In this document: piece after piece, positions 45,569 to 56,459 of the stretch | Position numbering within the stretch: position 1 is the stretch's first letter | Layout of the letters: each line of letters begins with the position of its first letter | From: JAKFDI01 sp044508835 | GTDB lineage: Bacteria; Pseudomonadota; Gammaproteobacteria; Burkholderiales; Burkholderiaceae_C | Assembly: GCA_044508835.1 (NCBI GenBank) | Contig: JBIQHD010000015.1 | Location: 39,271 to 103,270, forward strand | Direction: 5' to 3' | Length of the DNA: 64,000 bases | Program-made: the position numbers and the translations under genes | The notes under the pieces: generated by a model | The model's input: only the letters and a program-made list of their open reading frames with translations | What the model was told of the DNA's origin: nothing | The model's database searches: none

Positions 45569-47656
45569 TCAGTTGAAGGTCTTGCCTTCTTCGGCCAGCT
45601 TGACGAGCAGCGGCGCGGGCTGCCACGACGCATCGGCGCCGGGTTCCGCGGCGAAGCGCTTGAGCGCGCGCACGACGTTGGGCAGGCCGACGATGTCGGC
45701 ATGGAGCATCGGCCCGCCGCGGTGCGCGGGGAAGCCGTAGCCGTTGAGGTAGACGATGTCGATGTCGCTCGCCCGCGCGGCGATGCCTTCTTCCAGGATG
45801 CGTGCGCCTTCGTTGACGAGGGCGTAGATGCAGCGCTCCACCACTTCCTCGTCGCTGATCGCGCGCGGGGTGATGCCCTTGTCCGCCCGGAACTGGGTGA
45901 TCAGCCCTTCGGTCACCGGATCGGGAATCGGGTCGCGCTTGCCGGCTTCGTAGCGGTACCAGCCGGCGCCCGTCTTCTGGCCGAAGCGGCCCGCCTCGCA
46001 CAGCCGGTCGGCCACGATGGGCGCCATCGCCACGCCCGCCTCGGCGGCCTTGCGCTTGCGCGTGGCCCAGCCGATGTCCAGGCCGGCCAGGTCGCCCATG
46101 CGGAACGGCCCCATGGCCATGCCGAACTTCTGCAGCGCGCCGTCGACCTGCTGCGGCAGCGCGCCGGCGTTGATCAGGCCCTGCGCCGCGGCCCCGTAGC
46201 GCGCCAGCATGCGGTTGCCGATGAAGCCGTCGCACACGCCCGAGACGACGGCGATCTTCTTGATCTTCTTCGCGAGCTTCATGCTCGTGGCGAGCACGTC
46301 CGGCGCCGTCTTCGCGCCGCGCACGATTTCCAGCAGGCGCATGACGTTGGCCGGGCTGAAGAAGTGCAGGCCGATCACGTCCTGCGGCCGGCGGGTGAAG
46401 CCGGCGATGGTGTCGATGTTGAGGTAGGAGGTGTTGGACGCGAGGATGGCGCCGGGCTTGCACACCTCGTCGAGCGTCTTGAACACCTGCTGCTTCACGT
46501 CCATGTTCTCGAACACGGCCTCGATGACGAGGTCGACGTCCTTGAAGGCGTCGTAGCTCAGCGTGGGCGTGACCAGGCCCATGCGCTCCTCGACCTGGGC
46601 CGGCGTGAGCTTGCCCTTCTTCATCGAGTTCTCGTAGTTGCGGCGGATGGTGGCCAGGCCCTTGTCCAGCGCCTCCTGCTTCATCTCGAGCAGCGTCACG
46701 GGGATGCCCGCGTTCAGGAAGTTCATCGTGATGCCGCCGCCCATCGTGCCGGCGCCGATCACCGCGACCTTGCGGATGTCGCGGATCGGGGTGCCTTCGG
46801 GCACGTCGGGAATCTTGGCCGCCGCCCGCTCGGCGTTGAAGATGTGGCGCAGCGCGCGCGACTCGGGCGTCTGCATCAGCGCCATGAAGGTGGCCCGCTC
46901 CAGCGCCATGCCTTCGTCGAAGGACTTGCTCACCGAGGCGGCTACCGCCTCCACGCACTTGAGCGGTGCGGGGAAGTGCCGGGCCATGGCGCCCACCGAG
47001 TTCCTCGCGAACTGCAGGTAGGGCTCGGCGATCGGGCTCCTGACCTTGAGATCGCGCACGCGCTTGAGCGGCAACTTTTCAGCCACGGCACGCTCGGCGA
47101 AGGCCACGCCGGCGGCGACCACGTCGCCCTCGGTCACCTCGTCGAACAGCGGCGTGCCCTTGAACTGCGCCGCCGGCACGATCGCGCCGCTGACGATGAG
47201 GTTCAACGCCGCGTCCAGCCCGATGAGCCGCGGCAGGCGCTGCGTGCCCCCGGCCCCGGGGATGAGGCCGAGCTTGACCTCGGGCAGGCCGATCGTCGCG
47301 TCAGCCTTGGCCACGCGGAAATGCGCACCCAGCGCCAGCTCCAGCCCGCCGCCCAGGCAGTTGCCGGCGATGGCCGCGACCACGGGCTTGGCACTGTTCT
47401 CCAGCGCCTTGATGACGGTCAGCAGGTTGGGCTCGCGCGCGGACTTGGGGGTGCCGAACTCGCGCACGTCGGCGCCGCCGGAGAAGGCGCGGTCGTTGCC
47501 GGTGATCACCACCGCCTGCACCGCGGGATCGGCCAGCGCACGATCGAGGCCGTCGACCAGCCCGCTGCGAAGATCCGCCCCGAGGCCGTTGACCGGCGGG
47601 TTGTCCAGCGTGATCACGGCTACCGCGCCGCGGGTTGCATAGTGGGTGGCAGGCAT
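45569..47656 (-). CDS. FadB-like bifunctional enoyl-CoA hydratase/3-hydroxyacyl-CoA dehydrogenase
   Basis: 695 residues from the ATG at 47656 (GGAG 8 bases upstream; an earlier in-frame start lacks one). The N-terminal crotonase domain (~1-190) has FSGGADVREF for the oxyanion hole and catalytic glutamates in GGGLELALGAHF and GLPEVKLGLIPGAGG. The dehydrogenase part starts near 295 with VAVIGAGTMGGGI and carries the catalytic His in GLHFFSPANVMRLLEIV. Two C-terminal 3HCDH domains follow. It hydrates enoyl-CoA and oxidises the product with NAD. It leads the leftward thiolase-ACAD-ligase operon. Confidence 0.93.
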   Translation of the reverse strand: MPATHYATRGAVAVITLDNPPVNGLGADLRSGLVDGLDRALADPAVQAVVITGNDRAFSGGADVREFGTPKSAREPNLLTVIKALENSAKPVVAAIAGNCLGGGLELALGAHFRVAKADATIGLPEVKLGLIPGAGGTQRLPRLIGLDAALNLIVSGAIVPAAQFKGTPLFDEVTEGDVVAAGVAFAERAVAEKLPLKRVRDLKVRSPIAEPYLQFARNSVGAMARHFPAPLKCVEAVAASVSKSFDEGMALERATFMALMQTPESRALRHIFNAERAAAKIPDVPEGTPIRDIRKVAVIGAGTMGGGITMNFLNAGIPVTLLEMKQEALDKGLATIRRNYENSMKKGKLTPAQVEERMGLVTPTLSYDAFKDVDLVIEAVFENMDVKQQVFKTLDEVCKPGAILASNTSYLNIDTIAGFTRRPQDVIGLHFFSPANVMRLLEIVRGAKTAPDVLATSMKLAKKIKKIAVVSGVCDGFIGNRMLARYGAAAQGLINAGALPQQVDGALQKFGMAMGPFRMGDLAGLDIGWATRKRKAAEAGVAMAPIVADRLCEAGRFGQKTGAGWYRYEAGKRDPIPDPVTEGLITQFRADKGITPRAISDEEVVERCIYALVNEGARILEEGIAARASDIDIVYLNGYGFPAHRGGPMLHADIVGLPNVVRALKRFAAEPGADASWQPAPLLVKLAEEGKTFN

Positions 47657-47718
47657 GAGGGAATCTCCGAGGCGGGGCGGGTGGACACGGCGCATGGCCG
47701 CCGCGACGGACTGCCATG

Positions 47719-47733
47719 CAGAACGATGTTCTG
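47719..47733. promoter_or_regulatory. Palindrome CAGAAC-GAT-GTTCTG, candidate TetR operator
   Basis: Perfect 6-base arms sit around 3 bases in the 228-base gap between the divergent FadB-like operon and a TetR gene. A TAGGAT hexamer for the leftward operon lies about 15-20 bases upstream of it. TATCAT at 47825-47830 could be the -10 of the TetR gene. The arrangement is typical of a local repressor that controls itself and its neighbour. Confidence 0.5.
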
Positions 47734-47884
47734 AAAATCGAGGTGCATCCTATCAGCACCGGCCGCTCGGCTAGGACGCGCTGGATCAATCGTCCGGCGC
47801 ATGCGCTCGCCGAAGGGCCCCCGCTATCATCGAGCCCCGCTTCAGGCGGCATGCCATCCGCCGCTCTTCCACCCGCGCCCCCTC

Positions 47885-48511
47885 ATGGACTCCAAAGCGA
47901 GCACCCCTGCGTCGAAGAAGCTCCCGCGCCTTCCCGAAGGCCAGTTGCGGGACGAACAACTGGTGCAGATTGCGGCCGACCTCTTCGCCCGCAAAGGCTA
48001 CGACGGCACCTCGCTGCGCGACATCGCCGAAGCGGCCGGCATCACCAAGGCGGCGCTCTACTACTGGTTCCCCGAGAAGGAACAGCTCTTCGAGCGGGTG
48101 GTGGCCAGCCGCCTCGCGGCGCTGGTCGACCGCGTGTCGCAGGCCGCGGCGCAGGGCGCCGATCCGGTGGACCGCATCCGCCGCATCATGCGCGCCTGCG
48201 CCGAGCAGATGGACCGCGACCGCACGGCCTGGGTCGCGTCGTCGAGCACGTTCTGGTCCAACTTCAACCAGGCGCAGCGCGACGCCGTGGTGCCGCTGCG
48301 CGACCGCTTCGAGCGCGTCCTGCGCGACTGCGTGCAGGACGCCATCGAGGCCGGCCAGCTGCGCCCGGTCGACCCGGCGATCGCCACGCGGCTGATGCTC
48401 TCGGGCCTGAACATGCTGCCGCGCTGGCACAAGCCGGGCGGCCGGCTCAGCGCCGCGGAAGTGGTCGAGCAGTACCTCGACATCGTGCTCGCGGGGCTGC
48501 TGCCGCGCTGA
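47885..48511 (+). CDS. TetR-family transcriptional regulator
   Basis: 208 residues from MDSKAST at 47885; an open frame upstream lacks family similarity. The DNA-binding domain spans ~25-70 (QIAADLFARKGYDGTSLRDI, then GITKAALYYWFPEKEQLF). The C-terminal domain (TetR_C of the acyl-CoA-responsive kind) includes SSSTFWSNFNQAQRDAVVPL. Divergence from the FadB-like operon and the palindrome between them point to local control by an acyl-CoA. It converges on the hydrolase gene, 12 bases away. Confidence 0.88.
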   Translation: MDSKASTPASKKLPRLPEGQLRDEQLVQIAADLFARKGYDGTSLRDIAEAAGITKAALYYWFPEKEQLFERVVASRLAALVDRVSQAAAQGADPVDRIRRIMRACAEQMDRDRTAWVASSSTFWSNFNQAQRDAVVPLRDRFERVLRDCVQDAIEAGQLRPVDPAIATRLMLSGLNMLPRWHKPGGRLSAAEVVEQYLDIVLAGLLPR

Positions 48512-48523
48512 GCGCGCGCCGGC

Positions 48524-49411
48524 TCAGGCGCGCTGCGCCGCGGCGGCGATGTTGTCGGTGAAGCGCGGCCACAGCGCCATCGGCAGGTCGTGGCCCATGC
48601 CCTCCACCACGTCGATCGCCGCGTGGCGGATCTTGCGCGCCAGGTCGTGGCCGCCCGCCACCGGCACCAGCGGATCGGCGCTGCCGTGGACGATCCGCGT
48701 GGGCGCGGCGATGCGCCCGAGCAGCGGCGAACGGTCGCCGTCGGACACCACGGCCAGCAATTGCCGCGTGCTGCCCTGCGGCCGGTGGCTGCGGCGCACG
48801 GACAGCTCGTAGCGCGCGGCCATCCAGCCCGCGGGGCTGCGGTACGACGGGCTCTCGATGAGCGCGTAGAAGTCCATCGCGTGGGCGACGATGCCCTGCA
48901 CCGAGGCCCCGGCCGGCGGGCGGGAGAGCAAGGCCCGCCGCACGCGCGCCGTCGGCCCCGGCAGGCGGCGCGCGCCGCTGGTGGTCATCATCAGCGTCAG
49001 GCTCTTCACGCGGTGCGGATGCCTCGCCGCCAGATGCTGCGCGATCATGCCGCCCATCGACGCGCCGCACACGTGCGCCCGCGCGATGCCGAGCGCGTCG
49101 AGCAGCTGGGCGGCGTCGTCGGCCATGTCGGCGAGCGTGTAGTGGCTGCGCACCGGCAGGCCGAGCGCATGGCGCAGCGCGGCCCAGGCGACGCTCGGCA
49201 CCCCGAGGTGGTCGAAGGGCTGGCTCAGGCCGATGTCGCGGTTGTCGAAGCGGATGACGCGGAAGCCTCGCGCGACCAGCTGCCGCACGAAATCCTCGTG
49301 CCAGCCGAGCAACTGCATCCCCAGGCCCATGACGAGCAGCAGCGGCTCGCCCTGGGGCGAGCCGTGGTCCTCGACTTCGAGCGCGAGGCCCTGGCCCGTG
49401 GTGATCTTCAT
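48524..49411 (-). CDS. Alpha/beta-hydrolase
   Basis: 295 residues. Oxyanion loop LLLVMGLGMQLLGWHEDF, nucleophile Ser in CGASMGGMIA, acid Asp in HGSADPLVP and catalytic His in EGMGHDLPM, a complete triad. FDNRDIGLSQPF is the typical turn after strand 4. It resembles esterases and lactone/ring-fission hydrolases; the substrate is unknown. It lies 16 bases upstream-to-downstream of the EamA gene, on the same strand. Confidence 0.87.
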   Translation of the reverse strand: MKITTGQGLALEVEDHGSPQGEPLLLVMGLGMQLLGWHEDFVRQLVARGFRVIRFDNRDIGLSQPFDHLGVPSVAWAALRHALGLPVRSHYTLADMADDAAQLLDALGIARAHVCGASMGGMIAQHLAARHPHRVKSLTLMMTTSGARRLPGPTARVRRALLSRPPAGASVQGIVAHAMDFYALIESPSYRSPAGWMAARYELSVRRSHRPQGSTRQLLAVVSDGDRSPLLGRIAAPTRIVHGSADPLVPVAGGHDLARKIRHAAIDVVEGMGHDLPMALWPRFTDNIAAAAQRA

Positions 49412-49427
49412 GGCGAGAGCAGGCGCC

Positions 49428-50318
49428 TCAGGCGAGCAGCTGGGTGCGCGCCGCGATGCCGCGCTGGCGCATCCCCAGCAGCTCGTTGGCCGCGAGCGTG
49501 GCGAGGACGAGCGAGCCGCCCGCCAGCACGCGCTCGCCGGGGGCCTCGCCCGCGCCGAGCCACGCCCAGGCGATGCCGAACACGACTTCCAGCAAGGCCA
49601 GCAGCGCCACTTCGGCGGCCGGCAGATGGCGGGCGATGCGCACGGCCAGCATGCAGGGGATCGCGAGCTGCACGACGCCCAGGCCGCCGAGCAGGCCGAT
49701 GTCCCGCGGCGTGGCCTCGAACGGGAGCGCGAGCGGCAGGGTCGCGGCGCTGGACAGCAGCGCGCCGATCAGCAGGGCCGGCAGCAGATCGACCGAGGTG
49801 CCGCTGCGCTGCATGGTGCTCCAGTTGACGGCCGCGGCCATCGGCACGCACAGCGCCACCAGGCTGCCGAGCAGGTGCGTCGGGTCGGCGCTCAGCCGGC
49901 CGCTGAACATCCACGCGATGCCGGCGCCCGCCAGCACGATGGCCACCCAGGTGCGCGCGGCGATGCGCTGGCCGAGCATGAAGCGGGCGAGCAGCGCCGT
50001 GAACAGCGGCGCGAGGCTCATGGTGATGAGCACGTTCGCGACGGTGGTGAGCGTGAGCGCCACCATGAAGCAGGTGAACATCACGCTCCACATCAGCCCC
50101 GACACCCACAGCGCCCGGCCGCCCTGCCTCATCACCGCGAGGGTGCCGCGGCCGTGCACGACGGCGCAGTAGCCGCCGAGCGCCAGCGCGGTGAAGAGGC
50201 TGCGCCAGAACGTGACCTCGAAGCTGCGCGCGCCGTCGAGGTGGCGCGTGACGACGCCGGCCACGCTCCACAGCAGCGTGACGGCGAGCATGCCCGCCAG
50301 CGCCCGCGCGTGCGTCAT
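49428..50318 (-). CDS. EamA/DMT-family transporter
   Basis: 296 residues with about ten hydrophobic helices in two EamA repeats (LLWSVAGVVTRHL ... VFGIAWAWLGAGEAPG). It starts at 50318 inside a long open frame that continues upstream through the typA gene. It lies 5 bases after typA, so it probably rides on that transcript. Metabolite export is the usual family role. Confidence 0.85.
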   Translation of the reverse strand: MTHARALAGMLAVTLLWSVAGVVTRHLDGARSFEVTFWRSLFTALALGGYCAVVHGRGTLAVMRQGGRALWVSGLMWSVMFTCFMVALTLTTVANVLITMSLAPLFTALLARFMLGQRIAARTWVAIVLAGAGIAWMFSGRLSADPTHLLGSLVALCVPMAAAVNWSTMQRSGTSVDLLPALLIGALLSSAATLPLALPFEATPRDIGLLGGLGVVQLAIPCMLAVRIARHLPAAEVALLALLEVVFGIAWAWLGAGEAPGERVLAGGSLVLATLAANELLGMRQRGIAARTQLLA

Positions 50319-50323
50319 GACGG

Positions 50324-52137
<1,814 letters not shown>

Positions 52138-52141
<4 letters not shown>

Positions 52142-53097
52142 GATGGGTTCGTTGCGTTCAGGAGGCCTTCCACCTCCACCGGGCTCAGCAGCCTCGTTGA
52201 AATGAGTTCGCCGCCGGCGACGCGGCCGCTGCCCAGGAAGGCGCGCGGCTCGGGGCCGTAGACGCGCACGCCCGGCGCGTCGGCGAGCGGGAGGCGGCGC
52301 CGCACGCCGCTCAGGAAGCGGCCGGCGTCCTCGGCCTGCAGCCGGACCAGCGGCCAGTCGGCGAGCAGCACGTCGGGATCTTGCAGCAACGCGTCGCGCT
52401 CGGCCTCGGTCATCGATTCGAGCCGTTCCAGCGTGTGGGCCGAAGCGACGTCCAGCGGGCCGCAGCCCGTGCGGCGCAGCGCCGCGAGGTGCGCGCCGCA
52501 GCCGAGCGCCTCGCCGATGTCCTCGGCCAGGGTGCGGATGTAGGTGCCCTTGCTGCACTGCACGTCGATCGTCCAGGCGTCGCCGCGACCGGCGGCGCTC
52601 GCCTCGTCCACGAGGTCGATGCGGTGGATCGTCACGCGCCGCGCCGCGCGCTCGACCTCGATGCCGGCGCGCGCGTAGTCGTAGAGCGCCCGCCCGTCGC
52701 GCTTGAGCGCCGAATGCATCGGCGGCACCTGGTCGATCTCGCCGGTCAGCCGCTCGCAGGCGCGCTGCAGGTCGGCGCGCGACACGTTCACCGGCCGCGT
52801 GCGCACGACCTCGCCTTCCGCGTCGCCTGTCGTGGTGGTCACGCCCAGCGCCAGCGTTGCCCGGTAGCGCTTGTCGGCCTCGAGGCTGACCTGCGAGAAC
52901 TTGGTGGCCGCGCCGAAGCACAGCGGCAGCAGCCCCGTGGCCAGCGGGTCGAGCGTGCCGGTATGGCCCGCCTTCTCGGCGCGGAACAGGCGCTTGGCCT
53001 TCTGTAGGGCGTCGTTGCTCGACAGGCCCAGCGGCTTGTCGAGCAGCAGCACGCCGTGCACGGCACGGCGGAGGATGCGGGCGCGCACGGCCGGCAC
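52138..53097 (-). CDS. truB: tRNA pseudouridine-55 synthase
   Basis: 319 residues from a GTG at 53097, 3 bases after rbfA. The opening motif GVLLLDKPLGLSSNDALQ and the catalytic Asp in GHTGTLDPLATGLLPLC identify TruB. KGTYIRTLAEDIGEALG and the C-terminal PUA-like domain complete the protein. It converts U55 of the tRNA T-loop to pseudouridine and also acts as a tRNA chaperone. Confidence 0.96.
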
Positions 53098-53100
53098 GGT

Positions 53101-53466
53101 TCAGTCGTCCTTCGCCCGGGTGGCGTTGGCCTGCTGGATCAGCAGGTTGAGCTCCGCCGCCCGCTCGGTGGTGCGGTCGAAGACGAAATGCAGCGTCGGC
53201 ACGGTGTGGATCTGCAGCTTCTTGAACAGGCCGTTGCGCAGGAAGCCGGCGGCTTCGTTCAGCGCCGCCTCCGACTCCTGCGGGTCGCCCACGAGCACCG
53301 AGAAGAACACCTTGGCGTGCGCATAGTCGGGCGTCACCTCCACGGCGTGGATCGTCACCATGCCGATGCGCGGGTCCTTCAGGTCGCGGATGAGCTCGGC
53401 CACGTCGCGCTGGATCTGGTCGGCGACGCGGAAACTGCGGTTGGGGATGGATCGCTTGTGTCGCAT
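53101..53466 (-). CDS. rbfA: Ribosome-binding factor A
   Basis: 121 residues with the RbfA KH-like fold: RVADQIQRDVAELIRDLKDP, YAHAKVFFSVL and IHTVPTLHFVFD. It is needed for late 30S maturation and cold adaptation. AAGGAG is 5 bases before the ATG. It is separated from infB by an 82-base gap that holds a strong hairpin, so its level may differ from that of infB. Confidence 0.96.
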   Translation of the reverse strand: MRHKRSIPNRSFRVADQIQRDVAELIRDLKDPRIGMVTIHAVEVTPDYAHAKVFFSVLVGDPQESEAALNEAAGFLRNGLFKKLQIHTVPTLHFVFDRTTERAAELNLLIQQANATRAKDD

Positions 53467-53494
53467 GGGAACTCCTTGCGGCCCTGAAACAGAA

Positions 53495-53526
53495 GACCCC
53501 GCCGTCGTGTCTGCGAAGGCGGGGTC
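53495..53526 (-). terminator. Hairpin between infB and rbfA, weak terminator or processing site
   Basis: Nine perfect pairs (GACCCCGCC at 53495-53503, GGCGGGGTC at 53518-53526) close a 14-base loop. On the minus strand it is followed by TTCTGTTTC, a broken T-tract. It sits inside an operon, so partial termination or an RNase site is more likely than a full stop. Confidence 0.6.
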
Positions 53527-53548
53527 CGATCGCTCAGGCCGGGCCGAA

Positions 53549-56398
53549 CTACAGCGTTCGAGCCACTTCCTTGATCTCGAAGAACTCGAGCTGGTCGCCT
53601 TCCTTGATGTCGTTGTAGTTCTTCAGCTTGATGCCGCACTCGAAGCCTTCCTTGACCTCGCGCACGTCGTCCTTCATGCGGCGCACCGACTCGACCTCGC
53701 CGGTGTAGACGACCACGTTCTCGCGCAGCAGGCGGAAGCGGGCGTTGCGGCGCACCACCCCGGCGGTGACCATCGAGCCGGCCACGGTGCCGATCTTCGA
53801 GGCCACGAACACCGTGCGGATCTCGGCCGTGCCGATGACTTCCTCGCGCTGCTCGGGCGCCAGCATGCCGGTCATGGCCGCCTTCACCTCGTCGACCGCG
53901 TCGTAGATGATGTCGTAGTAGCGGATGTCCACGCCGTTGTTCTCGGCCAGCTTGCGAGCGCCGGCGTCGGCGCGCACGTTGAAGCCGACGATGACGGCCT
54001 TGGACGCGATGGCGAGGTTGATGTCGCTCTCGCTGATGCCGCCCACCGCCGCGTGCACGATCTGCACCCGCACCTCGTCGGTGCTGAGCTTCTGCAGCGA
54101 CTGGCCCAGCGCTTCCTGCGAGCCCTGCACGTCGGCCTTGATGATGAGCGCGAGCGTCTGCGCCTCGCCCTGGCCCATGCTCTCGAACACGTTCTCGAGC
54201 TTGGCGGCCTGCTGCTTGGCGAGCTTCACGTCGCGGTACTTGCCCTGGCGGAAGGTGGCGATCTCTCGCGCGCGCCGCTCGTCGGACAGCACCATGAACT
54301 CGTCGCCGGCGCGCGGCACTTCGGTCAGGCCCTGGATCTCCACCGGCAGCGAGGGGCCGGCCTCGAGCGTGTTGCGGCCGTTCTCGTCGAGCATGGCGCG
54401 CACGCGGCCGTAGCTGGAGCCGGCCAGCACCACGTCGCCGCGCTTGAGCGTGCCCGACTGGACCAGCACGGTCGCCACCGGGCCGCGACCCTTGTCGAGC
54501 TGCGCCTCGATGACGAGACCCTTGGCCGGCGCGTCGACCGCGGCCTTCAGCTCCAGCACCTCGGCCTGCAGCAGCACCTGCTCCAGCAGGGCGTCCATGC
54601 CCTGGCCGGTCTTGGCGGAGACGGGCACGAACGGCGCGTCGCCGCCGAACTCCTCGGGCACCACCTCCTCGGCCACCAGCTCGCTCTTCAGGCGCTCGGT
54701 GTTGGCCTCGGGCTTGTCGATCTTGTTCATCGCCACGACGATGGGCACCCCCGCCGCCTTGGCGTGGTGGATGGCTTCCTTCGTCTGCGGCATCACGCCG
54801 TCGTCGGCCGCCACCACCAGGATGACGATGTCGGTGGCCTTCGCGCCGCGCGCCCGCATGGCGGTGAACGCCGCGTGGCCCGGGGTGTCGAGGAAGGTGA
54901 TCATGCCGCGCGGCGTGTCGACGTGGTAGGCGCCGATGTGCTGCGTGATGCCGCCGGCCTCGCCGGTGGCCACGCGGCTCTTGCGGATGTAGTCGAGCAG
55001 CGAGGTCTTGCCGTGGTCGACGTGGCCCATGACGGTGACCACCGGCGCGCGCGGCAGCTGCTCGTGCTCCTGCTCGCTCTCGCCCTCTTCCAGGAAGGCT
55101 TCCGGGTCGTCCAGCTTGGCGGCGAACGCCTTGTGGCCCATCTCCTCGACGAGGATCATGGCCGTCTCCTGGTCGAGCTGCTGGTTGATGGTGACCATCT
55201 GGCCCAGCTTCATCAGCTGCTTGATGACCTCGGAGGCCTTCACCGACATCTTGTGGGCGAGGTCGGCGACGCTGATCGTTTCCGGCACGTGCACCTCGTA
55301 GATCTGCTGCTCGACCGGCGCCACGTACGACGACACCTGGCCGTCGCCGCGCTCGCCGCGGCGCCCGCCGCGGGGCGCGCGCCAGCCCGGGCGCGCGCCG
55401 CCCGGCGTGTCGTTGCGCGTCTTGAGCCCGCGCTTCTTGGCGTCGTCGGCCCAGCTCGACGAGAGCTTCTCCGACTTGATCGACTTCTTGTCGCCCGGCT
55501 TGGCGGCGGTGGCCGCGCCCGGCGCGGCCGCGGCCTTGTGGATCGTGCCCTTGATGCCTTCCTTGCCCGCCTCGGGCTTGGGCGGCTCTTCCTTCTTGGC
55601 CGTGAGCACGCGCTTGGGCGCATTCATCATGGCGCGGATGGCCGCGGCCTCTTCCTCGGCGGCCTTGCGGCGCTTGGCCAGGTCGGCGGCACGCTGCTTC
55701 TCCTCGTCGACGACGTCGGCGGCCTTGATCACGCGCAGCGCGGGCTTGGGCGGCTCGGCGGCCGGCACGGGCGCCGCCACGGCGGCTTCGGCCGGCGCGG
55801 GCGCTTCCACGGCGGCCTTGGCCTTGCCCTTCTTCGCCGGCGCCTTCGCCGCCTCGGCGGCGGCGGCTTCGGCGGCCGCGCGGGCGGCGGCGGCCTGCGC
55901 TTCCTCTTCGCGCTGGCGGGCCTCGGCCGCTTCGCGCTCCAGGCGCAGCTGTTCCTCGCGCTGGCGGCGCTTCTCTTCGAGTTCGGCCTCCTGCCGGCGC
56001 AGCAGCTCGGCCTGGGCCTTGGCCTCGTTCTCGCGGCGCTCGAGCTCGGCCTCGTCCACCTGCGGCGCGGCGGGCACTTCCGGTGTGCCCGGCGTGTCGT
56101 CGCGCTTGACGAAGGTGCGCTTCTTGCGCACCTCGACCTGGATCGTGCGCGCCTTGCCGCTCGAATCGGCCTGCTTGATCTCGCTGGTCGACTTGCGGGT
56201 GATGGATATCTTCTTGCGCTCGCCGGCGGCGGTGCCGTGGGCCGACCGCAGGTGGTCGAGCAGGCGCTCCTTGTCCGCGTCGGTGAGCTCGTCCGCCGTC
56301 GACGCCTTGCGGACGCCGGCCGACTGGAGCTGCTCGAGCAGCGCCGTGGCTGAGCGGTTCAGCTCGGCGGCGAGTTGTGCGACGGTTGTCACGGCCAT
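53549..56398 (-). CDS. infB: Translation initiation factor IF-2
   Basis: 949 residues. The N-terminal IF2_N module (~1-55, VAQLAAELNRSATALLEQLQ) is followed by a long Ala/Glu/Arg-rich, partly coiled-coil region with many KxE repeats (~95-300) and a second IF2_N (~375-425). The GTPase domain follows: G1 GHVDHGKTS (458-466), DTPGHAAF, NKIDKP. Domains II-IV end the protein (EGFECGIKLKNYNDIKEGDQ). It delivers initiator tRNA to the 30S subunit. It lies 61 bases after nusA. Confidence 0.97.
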   Translation of the reverse strand: MAVTTVAQLAAELNRSATALLEQLQSAGVRKASTADELTDADKERLLDHLRSAHGTAAGERKKISITRKSTSEIKQADSSGKARTIQVEVRKKRTFVKRDDTPGTPEVPAAPQVDEAELERRENEAKAQAELLRRQEAELEEKRRQREEQLRLEREAAEARQREEEAQAAAARAAAEAAAAEAAKAPAKKGKAKAAVEAPAPAEAAVAAPVPAAEPPKPALRVIKAADVVDEEKQRAADLAKRRKAAEEEAAAIRAMMNAPKRVLTAKKEEPPKPEAGKEGIKGTIHKAAAAPGAATAAKPGDKKSIKSEKLSSSWADDAKKRGLKTRNDTPGGARPGWRAPRGGRRGERGDGQVSSYVAPVEQQIYEVHVPETISVADLAHKMSVKASEVIKQLMKLGQMVTINQQLDQETAMILVEEMGHKAFAAKLDDPEAFLEEGESEQEHEQLPRAPVVTVMGHVDHGKTSLLDYIRKSRVATGEAGGITQHIGAYHVDTPRGMITFLDTPGHAAFTAMRARGAKATDIVILVVAADDGVMPQTKEAIHHAKAAGVPIVVAMNKIDKPEANTERLKSELVAEEVVPEEFGGDAPFVPVSAKTGQGMDALLEQVLLQAEVLELKAAVDAPAKGLVIEAQLDKGRGPVATVLVQSGTLKRGDVVLAGSSYGRVRAMLDENGRNTLEAGPSLPVEIQGLTEVPRAGDEFMVLSDERRAREIATFRQGKYRDVKLAKQQAAKLENVFESMGQGEAQTLALIIKADVQGSQEALGQSLQKLSTDEVRVQIVHAAVGGISESDINLAIASKAVIVGFNVRADAGARKLAENNGVDIRYYDIIYDAVDEVKAAMTGMLAPEQREEVIGTAEIRTVFVASKIGTVAGSMVTAGVVRRNARFRLLRENVVVYTGEVESVRRMKDDVREVKEGFECGIKLKNYNDIKEGDQLEFFEIKEVARTL

Positions 56399-56459
56399 TC
56401 TTGAATCCTTGCTTCGGTCTTGCGGTGGCGGGCGAGCGTTCGATACCTGGAGATCGGCT

